From Flavobacterium anseongense (lineage in GTDB: Bacteria; Bacteroidota; Bacteroidia; Flavobacteriales; Flavobacteriaceae), in NCBI RefSeq assembly GCF_021608185.1, contig NZ_JAKIHN010000004.1:186001-250000 (forward strand): a DNA stretch of 64,000 bases. The letters are read 5' to 3'. The notes beneath the pieces were generated by a model. It had not been told where the DNA came from and ran no database searches. It worked only from the letters and a program-made list of their open reading frames with translations. A program made the position numbers and the translations under genes. Of the stretch, positions 52,508 through 60,140 are shown piece after piece (within the stretch, counting starts at the first letter, position 1; every line of letters starts with the position of its first letter).

Positions 52508-52939
52508 TTAAAATATCTTCTTCTCAGCAATCAACTCATTAATCACATCGGCTACTTCCATGAAATTCTGAAGTTTATCTTCTGAAATATTTTTTCGGAT
52601 AGTATCATTGAACTTTAATACAGTTTCTTTTGATTTTGCTCTCATTTCTTTTCCAAAATCGGTTAAGTATATTAAGACTCCGCGACCGTCATCGGGGTTT
52701 TTCTTTCTGATGATTAAGCCTTTTTCTTCTAGAGTTTTTAGTGTTCTTGTCAAACTTGTAGGTTCCATTCCCATTCTGGTGCTAATGGCTGTTGAAGGGG
52801 TTCCGTCTTCTTTATCAATGCTTAAAAGTGCAAACCCAATGGCCATCGAGCCTTCAAACTTTGAAGCTTCTTCATTATACATTCTGGCAACGGCTTGCCA
52901 GGTAGCGCGGAGTATGTAATCTATAGTTTTATCTTTCAT
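52508..52939 (-). CDS. MarR-family transcriptional regulator
   Basis: A 143-residue winged-helix regulator: SMAIGFALLSIDKEDGTPST and the recognition region SLTRTLKTLEEKGLIIRKKNPDDGRG, followed by VYLTDFGKEMRAKS-type strands. It heads the fadN-fadA-barrel-fadE group and is separated from fadN by a hairpin-forming repeat. Control of beta-oxidation, released by acyl-CoA or fatty acids, is the obvious inference. A -7 box (52975-52982) lies 36 bases upstream, and AAACGTTATAGTTT next to it is a candidate autoregulatory operator. Confidence 0.9.
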   Translation of the reverse strand: MKDKTIDYILRATWQAVARMYNEEASKFEGSMAIGFALLSIDKEDGTPSTAISTRMGMEPTSLTRTLKTLEEKGLIIRKKNPDDGRGVLIYLTDFGKEMRAKSKETVLKFNDTIRKNISEDKLQNFMEVADVINELIAEKKIF

Positions 52940-52974
52940 ACCTAAAAATACTAAAACGTTATAGTTTCGAAAAA

Positions 52975-52982
52975 CAAAGATA
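52975..52982 (-). promoter_or_regulatory. -7 promoter element of the marR gene
   Basis: Minus-strand TATCTTTG matches TAnnTTTG; -33 box not clear. Confidence 0.5.
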
Positions 52983-53087
52983 TGAAAAAAATATTATGCA
53001 CGCATAGTATTATGTTAAATTTATTAGTGAAAGAGAAAAAAGATAATAGACAAATGGATAATAGACAGTTCTTTTAAAGTTGAACTT

Positions 53088-53471
53088 CTATGTTTTCATT
53101 AGTTTAAAGAATAGATAAGGAGCCAAAACAAGCCAAATTGGAATCAATACCCATAGATGTCCTTTGGTGATAGTGTAAGCATCCAATAATTGAGGCCAGG
53201 TATTCCCTCTGTAAAGACCAAAACCAAATTCAAATCCTAAGGTTAACACCATCCATAATAATCCAATACCTAAGGATTCAGTTTCTGATTGTGGAGGGTA
53301 TTTTTTAATGACGAAAGCGATATAAGTTCCTAAAAACAGCAATAGTGTTATTGTAGATATCTGATGAGCCAGCAATTCAGTAGTATATTTTTTATACCAT
53401 AAATCCCTTGCAGCGCCATTAATAATAGCGAGAATAAGCATGGGGAACCAAAGTAAAAAATAGTTAAGCAT
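53088..53471 (-). CDS. Four-span membrane protein of unknown function
   Basis: A 127-residue, strongly hydrophobic protein with four predicted helices (LLWFPMLILAIINGAARDLW, ITLLLFLGTYIAFVI, GIGLLWMVLTLGFEFGFGLY, LWVLIPIWLVLAPYLFFKL). I recognise no family with certainty. It starts 41 bases after another small membrane protein on the same strand, probably in one transcript. Confidence 0.72.
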   Translation of the reverse strand: MLNYFLLWFPMLILAIINGAARDLWYKKYTTELLAHQISTITLLLFLGTYIAFVIKKYPPQSETESLGIGLLWMVLTLGFEFGFGLYRGNTWPQLLDAYTITKGHLWVLIPIWLVLAPYLFFKLMKT

Positions 53472-53511
53472 AGCTTTTATATTCAGTTACATTGTTATGT
53501 TGGTTGAGTCT

Positions 53512-53919
53512 TTATCTTTTTTTATACGATTTGTAGGTGTCTGAAAGGATAATGACAGCTAAAAGTAAGGAGAAAAAAGCACATACTTGTAATCTTCCGC
53601 TTCCGATTTGAAGAATATGTAACGACAGACTAATCAACCAAATGATAAAGATGTTTGCGTTGAAGATGCCCGAAAGTATATAAAAGAAATTACCCTCTAA
53701 CGGATTTGCTCTCTTCCTAAAGTGAACAATCAATCGGATAAGTAACAGAATGCCACCAAGCACCACTGACGCCACTGCGGTATAGACAAAATTGAGGAAT
53801 AAGCCCAAACTGTGCATTATCTCATCCTTTTCGGTGAAATAGTCAAAGAACAGGTACAAGCTCCAAATGTTTAGCAACACAAAGCTGATTAGGGCATAGG
53901 TTAATATTTTCTCTTTCAT
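53512..53919 (-). CDS. Four-span membrane protein of unknown function
   Basis: A 135-residue protein with four predicted helices and short polar loops (ILTYALISFVLLNIWSLYLFF; NFVYTAVASVVLGGILLLIR; FYILSGIFNANIFIIWLISL; VCAFFSLLLAVIILSD). No family recognised and no sequence similarity to its neighbour is obvious beyond topology. Preceded by a terminator that closes the next gene upstream. Confidence 0.7.
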   Translation of the reverse strand: MKEKILTYALISFVLLNIWSLYLFFDYFTEKDEIMHSLGLFLNFVYTAVASVVLGGILLLIRLIVHFRKRANPLEGNFFYILSGIFNANIFIIWLISLSLHILQIGSGRLQVCAFFSLLLAVIILSDTYKSYKKR

Positions 53920-53945
53920 TTAAGTGTTGTATTTTGTTTTTAATT

Positions 53946-53978
53946 AAAAAAAAGACCTTTATTTGGTAAAGGTCTTTT
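53946..53978 (-). terminator. Terminator after the 125-residue protein gene
   Basis: AAAGACCTTT (53951-53960) pairs perfectly with AAAGGTCTTT (53968-53977); T run on the minus strand. Confidence 0.92.
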
Positions 53979-53990
53979 GCTTATAAATTT

Positions 53991-54368
53991 CTAATTAAAA
54001 TGTTTCATTATAAAAATAGCAAGGTTTTCGTCGCTCATTTTATTGGAAGTACTTTCGGTTGAAACGGCATTTTTATATTGCGGTGTTTCAGCAAGAAACT
54101 TCATAAACTGTTCTTGTGCTTGTCCGGTTCCGGTTAGATGAATTTCATCGATGTTAGGCATTATCGCTGCAATTTCCTTAAAGAACTTTTGTGTTAATCC
54201 AATTTCCTGATTGTTGGAAGTCTTTTCATTTGAATTGTTATCCGGACCAGGGTTGTTTACGTGACCAAGAACAATAAATTCTCCCCCTTCAGTCCCTTCT
54301 TTTCCTACGATTGTTGCATTGTGCGAATCCATCCACACACCAAACTGCTTTTTGATTTTCTCTGACAT
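53991..54368 (-). CDS. Small soluble protein, possibly eRF1/Pelota-like fold
   Basis: A 125-residue protein. KKQFGVWMDSHNATIVG at the N-terminus, then FFKEIAAIMPNIDEIHLTGTGQAQEQFMKFL and a C-terminal NLAIFIMKHF. The layout (a short strand pair, then a helix and the GxGxAxExF turn) reminds me of the C-terminal domains of eRF1/Pelota-like and host-attachment-type proteins found in Bacteroidota stress clusters. The link is tentative. It has its own perfect terminator and no close partner. Confidence 0.65.
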   Translation of the reverse strand: MSEKIKKQFGVWMDSHNATIVGKEGTEGGEFIVLGHVNNPGPDNNSNEKTSNNQEIGLTQKFFKEIAAIMPNIDEIHLTGTGQAQEQFMKFLAETPQYKNAVSTESTSNKMSDENLAIFIMKHFN

Positions 54369-54470
54369 AGTTTTACTTTTTCTTAAAGGTAAGCCATCCG
54401 TAAAGTAAATAGCTTTTTTTGGGTTAATATTGTGATTATGGGAAAAAGATTCTCATATATTTCATCTAAA

Positions 54471-54505
54471 AAAAACCGACTGTAGATTACTTCACAGACG
54501 GTTTT
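54471..54505 (-). terminator. Hairpin terminator, family member 1
   Basis: AAAACCGACTGT pairs with ACAGACGGTTTT around AGATTACTTC; on the minus strand a T run follows. The same hairpin in slightly altered form occurs at 55396-55427. Confidence 0.75.
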
Positions 54506-54606
54506 ATATTAGAGTATAGAAAATTAAAAATAGGTTTACGCCCTAAAAAAAAAATACTCATTTATCAATGTTCTTTATTCTATTTTTCTATACTCTTTTT
54601 TCCTTT

Positions 54607-55038
54607 TCAAATAATGATATAACACCCCGCCATGGCAAAAGCAAAGACGATATTTGCCATAAAAAGTTGGGTGTAATAGCCATAAACATTCATCTGTGGC
54701 TTGCTTCGGGCCTGCATAAATATAAACAGCCAGCCTATCATGCTGAGAATTCCAATTAATGATCCGTAGATCAGTATGCTGTCATAGGTAAGTGTCATCA
54801 ATCCGTTGCTGAGCAGCGCCTGAAAGCCAATGACACATAATAGCCCCAGGAAATATTGTATGCTTATCCCTATATATCGGTTCGTTTTGGTATCGCTAAC
54901 ATTAAAATGGCTGACCAAAGCGGCCAAAAGATAAGGTTCTTGATAGGGTTGACGGAACAGCTGTGCGGTAGCATAGCTAAAGATAGTTTTTAGGGCAGTG
55001 GCGGCAAAAGCAGCGGTTAGGAGTATTAGTAATATCAT
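54607..55038 (-). CDS. Four-span membrane protein of unknown function
   Basis: A 143-residue protein with four helices (ILLILLTAAFAATALKTIFS, IGISIQYFLGLLCVIGFQAL, SILIYGSLIGILSMIGWLFI, LFMANIVFAFAMAGCYIII). The loop after helix 1 is hydrophilic (QLFRQPYQEPYLLAALVSHF). No family recognised. A 52-residue gene lies 14 bases upstream on the same strand, so the two are likely co-transcribed. Confidence 0.72.
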   Translation of the reverse strand: MILLILLTAAFAATALKTIFSYATAQLFRQPYQEPYLLAALVSHFNVSDTKTNRYIGISIQYFLGLLCVIGFQALLSNGLMTLTYDSILIYGSLIGILSMIGWLFIFMQARSKPQMNVYGYYTQLFMANIVFAFAMAGCYIII

Positions 55039-55052
55039 ATATATAGTTTATC

Positions 55053-55211
55053 TTAAAATCCTGCTCCGTAAAATATACGAAGCGTTTCGTAATCGATTTC
55101 CTGATCGCAAGGTAAAGTATCAGTAGTCTCGTCTAAAGGAATGGCCGTAAGCGGTTCAGTCTCCATTGCTTCACTAAGGGTGCGTAATGGCGGTAAAGTT
55201 TCAGGATTCAT
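55053..55211 (-). CDS. 52-residue acidic small protein
   Basis: ATG at 55211 opens a 52-codon frame ending in TAA, with the sequence MNPETLPPLRTLSEAMETEP continuing to IDYETLRIFYGAGF. It is acidic and proline-rich, and has neither a membrane span nor a signal peptide. The 14-base spacing to the 143-residue membrane-protein gene and good codon usage argue for a real gene. Function unknown; a regulatory partner of the membrane protein is possible. Confidence 0.6.
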   Translation of the reverse strand: MNPETLPPLRTLSEAMETEPLTAIPLDETTDTLPCDQEIDYETLRIFYGAGF

Positions 55212-55350
55212 AATCTCTATTGTTTCTGTAAATTTACAAAAGGGCTAACCATTTCGTTTATAATATTCTAGATTGGTATTGCATAATTCACAGATATTGA
55301 AGGGAAAAGGAAAAGGAAAGAGGGAAAATAAAGTATGTGCTAAAAAAAAC

Positions 55351-55380
55351 TTATCCCTTATCCCTAATCCCTAATCCCTC
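55351..55380. repeat. TTATCCC-type simple repeat
   Basis: TTATCCCTTATCCCTAATCC with further copies of CTAATCC. Its first 18 bases are identical to 11903-11920 within the mutase large-subunit gene. Confidence 0.75.
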
Positions 55381-55395
55381 ATTCTTCTTAAAAGA

Positions 55396-55430
55396 AAACT
55401 GCCTGTAAATTGCTTCACAGACAGCTTCTC
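55396..55430 (-). terminator. Hairpin, family member 2, after DUF4382 gene 1
   Basis: AAAACTGCCTGTAAATTGCT TCACAGACAGCTTC folds like the hairpin at 54471-54505 and shares CTGTA-ATT-CTTCACAGAC. It lies 55 bases beyond the stop of the DUF4382 gene. Confidence 0.6.
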
Positions 55431-55484
55431 CTTCGTTCCGGGATTGGGTACCCCTAGTGCACTAGGCCACAGAACAGAAACTCA

Positions 55485-56249
55485 TTATAGACTGATAACA
55501 CCAACATCAGTAGTTACACCAACTGCTACAGTTACATTCACTTGAGTTACCGGAAGGGCCGGTAATTTTGGTGTTGCAGTAAACGTGTAGTTTCCGGCTG
55601 GGAGTCCTGAAATTTGAAACTGACCTGCTGCATTTACTGTGCTTGAGTAAACTACGTTTGAAGTTGAAGTAGCCGTTACCGTAGCTTTTGAACCTACTGA
55701 AGTGATGGTTCCCTGAATATTTCCGGTGGTTGTAGCCACGATAGTTCTCAAGACTGGTTTCAGTTTGTAAGTTCCAACTCCTGTTTCTACTATTGATGTG
55801 TTGGCATCAAAATCAATTAAGATGTTATTCTCAACATTTTCGTTTAATGTTTGTGTTACATTAATTTTCAAACCTGTCTGGTCAGCACTTGGGGTAGCTA
55901 ACGGATAAGAAATACCATTTAATTTAAGTGTATTATTGGTACCCAATAACAATCTTATTTGCGATGCTTTAACATCTCCTAAATCACTACTGGCAATGAT
56001 GGTACTTATCCCATTGGATAAATCCAAAAGATTATAAATACCTGCGGTAGTGTTGAGGGTAATGGTTTGTCCGTTACTTCCAATTACTTCTACAGCTTGT
56101 AAATCAATGTTTACTTCGTCATAAGGTCCTGGAGCATCTGTCATACGTACCTTGTACGCATATTGTCCCGAGTCGTCAGAATCTTTACTACAGGAATTTA
56201 ATGTAATTCCGAAAACAATAATCGATGCAATTAAAAGTGTCTTTTTCAT
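55485..56249 (-). CDS. DUF4382 lipoprotein (paralogue 1)
   Basis: A 254-residue lipoprotein (lipobox FGITLNSCSKD). The DUF4382 domain spans about residues 28-170 (YKVRMTDAPGPYDEVNIDLQ, GIYNLLDLSNG, ASQIRLLLGTNNTL, ILIDFDANTSIVE). A C-terminal carboxypeptidase-regulatory-like beta domain follows (GNIQGTITSVG, FQISGLPAGNYTFTATP). It is attached to the membrane and probably faces the periplasm or surface. A near-identical arrangement occurs at 58475-59239; the two differ mainly in the last domain. Confidence 0.9.
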   Translation of the reverse strand: MKKTLLIASIIVFGITLNSCSKDSDDSGQYAYKVRMTDAPGPYDEVNIDLQAVEVIGSNGQTITLNTTAGIYNLLDLSNGISTIIASSDLGDVKASQIRLLLGTNNTLKLNGISYPLATPSADQTGLKINVTQTLNENVENNILIDFDANTSIVETGVGTYKLKPVLRTIVATTTGNIQGTITSVGSKATVTATSTSNVVYSSTVNAAGQFQISGLPAGNYTFTATPKLPALPVTQVNVTVAVGVTTDVGVISL

Positions 56250-56426
56250 ATTATATATTTAATGCCGTGAATTAGGTTTCACAACACTACAAAGGTGATG
56301 CTATTGTTTTTTTTAATGTTCTACAATAATGTGCAAGGTTTGTATAATTCACAGAAGAAAGGGATGAGGGAAGAGGGAAGAGGAAAGTAGTATTATTACT
56401 ACTAATCCCTCTTTTATCAGACAAAA

Positions 56427-56456
56427 AAAAAACTCCCTATTGCTGGGGAGTTTTTA
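56427..56456. terminator. Terminator, can act in both directions
   Basis: AAAACTCCC (56429-56437) pairs with GGGAGTTTT (56446-56454), flanked by A on the left and T on the right. It ends the transcript from 57330. Confidence 0.88.
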
Positions 56457-56624
56457 TATAGTGGTATTTGTCTTCTGAGTGAATGCTGCCCATATGAAAT
56501 GGTTGCCATCGATTATGGCTTTTAAAGAAAGATAGGAAATGAGAAAGACGATGCAATAGAATAAATCCAGTTTATTTTGTTGGTCTTTTTCTGTATTCCA
56601 TATAAACTTTTTGGAGTGTAACAT
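56454..56624 (-). CDS. Possible 56-residue membrane peptide
   Basis: ATG 56624 opens a 56-codon frame with one hydrophobic segment (LDLFYCIVFLISYLSLKAII, about residues 19-38). It starts 12 bases after the 110-residue gene and its stop touches the terminator. Placement and hydrophobicity favour a real gene; no homologue is recognised. Confidence 0.4.
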   Translation of the reverse strand: MLHSKKFIWNTEKDQQNKLDLFYCIVFLISYLSLKAIIDGNHFIWAAFTQKTNTTI

Positions 56625-56636
56625 GATTCTTGAAGC

Positions 56637-56969
56637 TTAAGATATTCTTGGACTTGTTGGGCTTATTTTATTCAAAATAGTTTTAAATACGTTTCCGATT
56701 ATATTTTTAATGGGAGTTTGAAACCTATTTAAGAAAGTGTTTCCGGCTATGAATTGTGAGGTCATTGAAATAGCACTATCGAGTAAATTTGATTTTATTT
56801 CAGGATCTGCTGTTAGGTTTTTAAAAGTATTTTTTATTAAGTATAACGGATTTAACTTTTCTGCCAAACTATGAAATTCAAGTTTGAGTATTCTTAATTC
56901 CTCAGTTTGTTGGATTTCTAATGCTGTAATACGTTCTTTCAACATATTCTTTTTATCAATAGTTTTCAT
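56637..56969 (-). CDS. Small protein of unknown function paired with the holin-like gene
   Basis: A 110-residue protein with an N-terminal coiled-coil-like helix (KERITALEIQQTEELRILKLEFHSLAEKL) and a second helical part (LDSAISMTSQFIAGNTFLNRFQ). It is encoded with a 14-base overlap with the holin-like gene, so translation is coupled. Such pairs accompany YtxH proteins in Bacteroidota. Function unknown. Confidence 0.75.
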   Translation of the reverse strand: MKTIDKKNMLKERITALEIQQTEELRILKLEFHSLAEKLNPLYLIKNTFKNLTADPEIKSNLLDSAISMTSQFIAGNTFLNRFQTPIKNIIGNVFKTILNKISPTSPRIS

Positions 56970-57330
56970 CTGTATTTTTTAAGTTTTTTTCGATATCAAA
57001 ACTATTGATAATTGAATTACTAATCTGTGTTTGAATCCATGGTTTTCGGAAAGTAAAGATGATAATGCCAAGAACTATATAGAATGTTCCCATAATTAAA
57101 AATCCATAAACTGTATTTTGCAACATGCCACCTATCCAAAGAGATAAGGCTACTGTAAAGAGTAAAACAACAATGAAAACAATCATTGTCATTACTAGTT
57201 TTACAGCTAAAGAAGAAAATAGCGTTGCTGTTTCATAAATGGCTGAGTACTTGTAGAGTTCAAACGAAGTCTTGCTGTACTGTTCTATTCTTTCGAAGAG
57301 CTTCTCAATCGTAGCGGTGCTATTTCCCAT
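56956..57330 (-). CDS. Phage-holin-superfamily-III-like membrane protein
   Basis: A 124-residue protein: an N-terminal amphipathic helix (EKLFERIEQYSKTSFELYKY), then two transmembrane segments (MTMIVFIVVLLFTVALSLWI and GFLIMGTFYIVLGIIIF) and a basic tail. This is the PF07332-like fold common in bacterial stress clusters; nothing else here is phage-like. It follows YtxH by 31 bases and overlaps the next gene. Confidence 0.8.
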   Translation of the reverse strand: MGNSTATIEKLFERIEQYSKTSFELYKYSAIYETATLFSSLAVKLVMTMIVFIVVLLFTVALSLWIGGMLQNTVYGFLIMGTFYIVLGIIIFTFRKPWIQTQISNSIINSFDIEKNLKNTDENY

Positions 57331-57361
57331 AATTAGTTAAAAAAAGTTAAGCTGAAAGGGC

Positions 57362-57601
57362 TTATTTCCCTTGATGATCAGTAGCAAATTCTTTGGCATC
57401 TTTTACAATATTTTCATATTTGGCGTTTGCTTCATCATATAATTTACCAAATTTGTTTTTAAGGTTTTTGGTGTAATCATTTCCTTTTTTCATAATTCTT
57501 TTTCTTGTTTTAGTTCCTTTTGCCGGAGCAAAGAGGATTCCGGCTATGGCTCCAACGGCCACGCCACCTAAAACACCTAATATAACATTGCTATTCTTCA
57601 T
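57362..57601 (-). CDS. YtxH-domain protein
   Basis: A 79-residue protein with the Gly-rich transmembrane N-terminus of YtxH proteins (VILGVLGGVAVGAIAGILFAPAKG) followed by KTRKRIMKKGNDY and a charged helix. YtxH is a general-stress protein in Bacillus; the function is unknown. It starts the YtxH-holin-like-110-residue gene set and follows an lmo0937-type gene by 25 bases. Confidence 0.9.
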   Translation of the reverse strand: MKNSNVILGVLGGVAVGAIAGILFAPAKGTKTRKRIMKKGNDYTKNLKNKFGKLYDEANAKYENIVKDAKEFATDHQGK

Positions 57602-57625
57602 AATTTTATTTGTTTTTAATTATTT

Positions 57626-57778
57626 TTAAAGTCTTCTTCCTTGAATGATTCTTAATATTACGGCAATAACTGCAATAAGCAGCAGTATGTGTATAAGCCC
57701 TCCGGCACTGTAAGCAAAATATCCAATGGCCCACAAAATGAGGAGAATTACGGCAATAGTGTAAAGTAAATTGTTCAT
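57626..57778 (-). CDS. lmo0937-family small membrane protein
   Basis: A 50-residue protein, ATG at 57778 to TAA at 57626: MNNLLYTIAVILLILWAIGY then FAYSAGGLIHILLLIAVIAV and ILRIIQGRRL. Two hydrophobic helices joined at AGG, with the basic GRR tail typical of lmo0937 proteins. Usually a stress-responsive gene. It lies immediately upstream of YtxH on the same strand. Confidence 0.85.
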   Translation of the reverse strand: MNNLLYTIAVILLILWAIGYFAYSAGGLIHILLLIAVIAVILRIIQGRRL

Positions 57779-57969
57779 GATATTCTTTTTTAGGTATTAT
57801 TAATTAAATTTAATATACCATAAAGGTACTATCTTATAAGTCGTTGCGTTTTACACAATTAGTCATTAAGATTGTATTATTCACACTTACTGAATTACTC
57901 TTTATTTTGTGAATCTGAATCAACCAGGTCTTCTTCATAGTTTTCAAATAAAAGCATAAGAACACTAAA

Positions 57970-58188
57970 TTAGTTTGTTGCCGCTTTATGAGTAGCATCG
58001 TATTTTTTAAGCATCGAATCTAATGTGTTATAGTAATCAAGCATTAGCTTTTTTGTCATTTCCGGGGTATCCACATAGGGGATAGTTACTTCCATTTCAT
58101 TTAAATACTTTGACAATTCGGGATACTCTTTTCTGATTTTCATAGTGATATTCAGAATAGCTTCATTAAGGTTGTTTTCTAAGGTCAT
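57970..58188 (-). CDS. Small helical protein of unknown function
   Basis: A 72-residue, soluble, all-helical protein (ILNITMKIRKEYPELSKYLNE, EMTKKLMLDYYNTLDSMLKK). No family recognised. It lies between a terminator at 58211 and the lmo0937 gene, so may be the first gene of the small stress transcript. Confidence 0.7.
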   Translation of the reverse strand: MTLENNLNEAILNITMKIRKEYPELSKYLNEMEVTIPYVDTPEMTKKLMLDYYNTLDSMLKKYDATHKAATN

Positions 58189-58208
58189 AATAATTGATTT
58201 TAAGGGTT

Positions 58209-58240
58209 AAAAAAAGCACCAAGACTATGGTGCTTTTTAC
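58209..58240 (-). terminator. Terminator upstream of the 72-residue gene
   Basis: AAAAAGCACCA (58211-58221) pairs perfectly with TGGTGCTTTTT (58228-58238). Confidence 0.9.
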
Positions 58241-58273
58241 TGCTATTGTCATTTGAGGCAAACAGCATATTTA

Positions 58274-58444
58274 TTTTTGAATGTTGGATTTGAGAAAAAA
58301 AGAGATTGTGACAGTAATAGTTAACAGCTAATTCTTATTACAGCCTATAACCAGTTTAATCTTTGAGGACGATATTGAGTTATAAACTTCCTTTCCTCTT
58401 AGTGCCAAATATATCTGACAATCTCTTTTTACAACATTCAAAAG
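58274..58444. repeat. Inverted-repeat element after DUF4382 gene 2
   Basis: TTTTGAATGTTG ... AAAAAGAGATTGT on the left is mirrored by ACAATCTCTTTTT ... CAACATTCAAAA on the right, enclosing about 100 bases. This could be a MITE-like element or a structured untranslated RNA. Confidence 0.55.
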
Positions 58445-58474
58445 CAAAATTTGTATTCTTTGCGTTGGTAATTT

Positions 58475-59239
58475 CTAAAAAACAACCACTCCAATATCGG
58501 TAGTAACACCGGCTTGTACTACAACATCTGTTTGTATAACCGGAAGTAAGGGCAATACCGGTGTTATTGTAAGCGTATAAGTTCCCGGTGGCAATCCGGT
58601 GATTCTAAAATCTCCGTTAAAATCTACATTACTGCCATATTCTATACCGGTTGATGAAACAGCACTTACCATGGCTAATGTACCAATCGGAGTAATGCTT
58701 CCTTCAATGTTTCCTGAAATGGCAGCTACTACTGTTCTCAATACCGGTTTCAGTTTAAAGGTTCCATTTCCGGTTTGCACTACTGAACTATTAGCATCAA
58801 AATCGATAAGGATACTGTTGTCAATATCGGCCTGCAAGGTTTGATTTACCTGCAGTTTTAAACCTGATTGTTCGGCACTTGGAGTACTTAGCGGATAAGT
58901 TACACCATCTAGTACTATAGAGTTGTTAGATCCTAAAATCAATCTAATTTGACTTACAGCAGCATCGTGTAATGTGCTGGATGCAATAAGTGTATCGGCA
59001 CCGTTTGCAAAATCTAACAAATTGTAGATTCCGGCATTTGTATTAAGAGAAACGGTTTCACCGCCGGCTCCAATAACCTGAACACTTCGAATGTCAACAT
59101 TTACTTCACTGTAAGGTCCGGGATCATCAGTCATACGAACTTTGTATGGATAATTTTCTGAAGAAGAATTATCATTGCTACAAGAGTTTAATGTAATTGC
59201 AAAGGCAATCATTAACGGCATTAGAATTATCTTTTTCAT
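58475..59239 (-). CDS. DUF4382 lipoprotein (paralogue 2)
   Basis: A 254-residue lipoprotein (lipobox FAITLNSCSND), equal in length to paralogue 1. The DUF4382 part keeps KVRMTDDPGPYSEVNVDIRS, GIYNLLDFANG, VSQIRLILGSNNSI and ILIDFDANSSVVQ. The C-terminal domain is similar in form (GNIEGSITPIG, FRITGLPPGTYTLTITPV) but more diverged. It probably arose by duplication, with the small stress genes between the two copies. A sequence close to TAnnTTTG (GAACTTTG) lies about 35 bases upstream of the ATG. Confidence 0.9.
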   Translation of the reverse strand: MKKIILMPLMIAFAITLNSCSNDNSSSENYPYKVRMTDDPGPYSEVNVDIRSVQVIGAGGETVSLNTNAGIYNLLDFANGADTLIASSTLHDAAVSQIRLILGSNNSIVLDGVTYPLSTPSAEQSGLKLQVNQTLQADIDNSILIDFDANSSVVQTGNGTFKLKPVLRTVVAAISGNIEGSITPIGTLAMVSAVSSTGIEYGSNVDFNGDFRITGLPPGTYTLTITPVLPLLPVIQTDVVVQAGVTTDIGVVVF

Positions 59240-59356
59240 TTTTTAAAGATTTAAGTTGTTATTAAGTACATTACAAAGTTCATTAATCTTAAAGGCTATT
59301 TCGTTACAAAATATCCATCGAAAGTTTCAAGATTCACATCCAATAGTAGAATCAAC

Positions 59357-60124
59357 TTATTTTTTCTGGCTTTCAAGTTTCTTTTTTGCTTCGGCTTCTT
59401 TTTTCTTTTTAGCGTCTTCAGCTTTTTCTTTTGCTTCTTCTTTCTTTTTTTCTTCTGCTTTTTTCTTTTTGTTGAAGTACCCTTTTAACAAGAAGTTGTG
59501 TTTAGCGGCTTCCATGTTTTCGTTTAATCCTTTGGTCGCATTTTGCATATTGTTAAGCGTAGCATCAAGCGATTTGCCCATTTTGTCATCGTTCACCAAT
59601 TTAGAAAGTATGCTATTTTTATTATTCATCTTAGAGGTGAATTCTGCTAATTCATAGGTAATTATCTGGGCATTATCAACGCTTACTTTTACGCTTTGCA
59701 TGATGTCTTCCATTTCAACGGCTTTGGTAGATGCTATCATAGCATTATCTTTCACAATTGTTTTTGAGTTCATTCCAGGAGAGATGGTCAATACTTTATC
59801 ACCCATCAATCCGTCTGAGCCTATGCTAGCCATGGCATCGGTCTTGATGAATTTGTGCACTTCTTCTTTGATTATGACTTGCACGACTACAGCTGTGTCA
59901 GAAACAAATTCGATGGCTTCTACAGAACCTATGTTGATGCCGGAAAAGCGCACATTATTCCCTACTTTAAGTCCACTGACGTTACTAAAATTTGCTTTTA
60001 AATGAAAGGTTTCACCAAACAGGTTTTTGTTACTACCAATAAGATAAATGGCAACCATAAAGAGCGCCATACCAATGATTACAAATAAGCCTAATTTCCA
60101 TATATACCCTGATTTTTTTATCAT
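59357..60124 (-). CDS. mlaD: MlaD/MCE-domain substrate-binding protein
   Basis: A 255-residue protein from ATG 60124: one membrane helix (YIWKLGLFVIIGMALFMVAI) and an MCE domain (FSNVSGLKVGNNVRFSGINI and GSVEAIEFVSDTAVVVQVII). The C-terminus is a highly charged K/E/A coiled tail (KKKAEEKKKEEAKEKAEDAK). The frame is open 32 codons upstream but that would overlap mlaF; ATG 60124 is preferred. It should bind phospholipid in the periplasm and form the MlaEFD importer with the two genes upstream. Confidence 0.92.
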   Translation of the reverse strand: MIKKSGYIWKLGLFVIIGMALFMVAIYLIGSNKNLFGETFHLKANFSNVSGLKVGNNVRFSGINIGSVEAIEFVSDTAVVVQVIIKEEVHKFIKTDAMASIGSDGLMGDKVLTISPGMNSKTIVKDNAMIASTKAVEMEDIMQSVKVSVDNAQIITYELAEFTSKMNNKNSILSKLVNDDKMGKSLDATLNNMQNATKGLNENMEAAKHNFLLKGYFNKKKKAEEKKKEEAKEKAEDAKKKKEAEAKKKLESQKK

Positions 60125-60140
60125 AGCTGTTATTTTTAAA

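Noticed and set aside
56956..57330. Holin-like gene taken as a sign of prophage
   Set aside because: The neighbours are YtxH, lmo0937 and other stress-type genes; there is no lysin, capsid, terminase or integrase.
57895..57957. 20-residue frame MLLFENYEEDLVDSDSQNKE upstream of the lmo0937 gene
   Set aside because: Codon use is plausible, but it is too short to support without conservation or expression data.
58343..58474. In-frame open stretch of about 44 codons after the TAG of DUF4382 gene 2 (read-through or small gene)
   Set aside because: No ATG in the frame, it crosses the inverted-repeat element, and no family resemblance; more likely chance.
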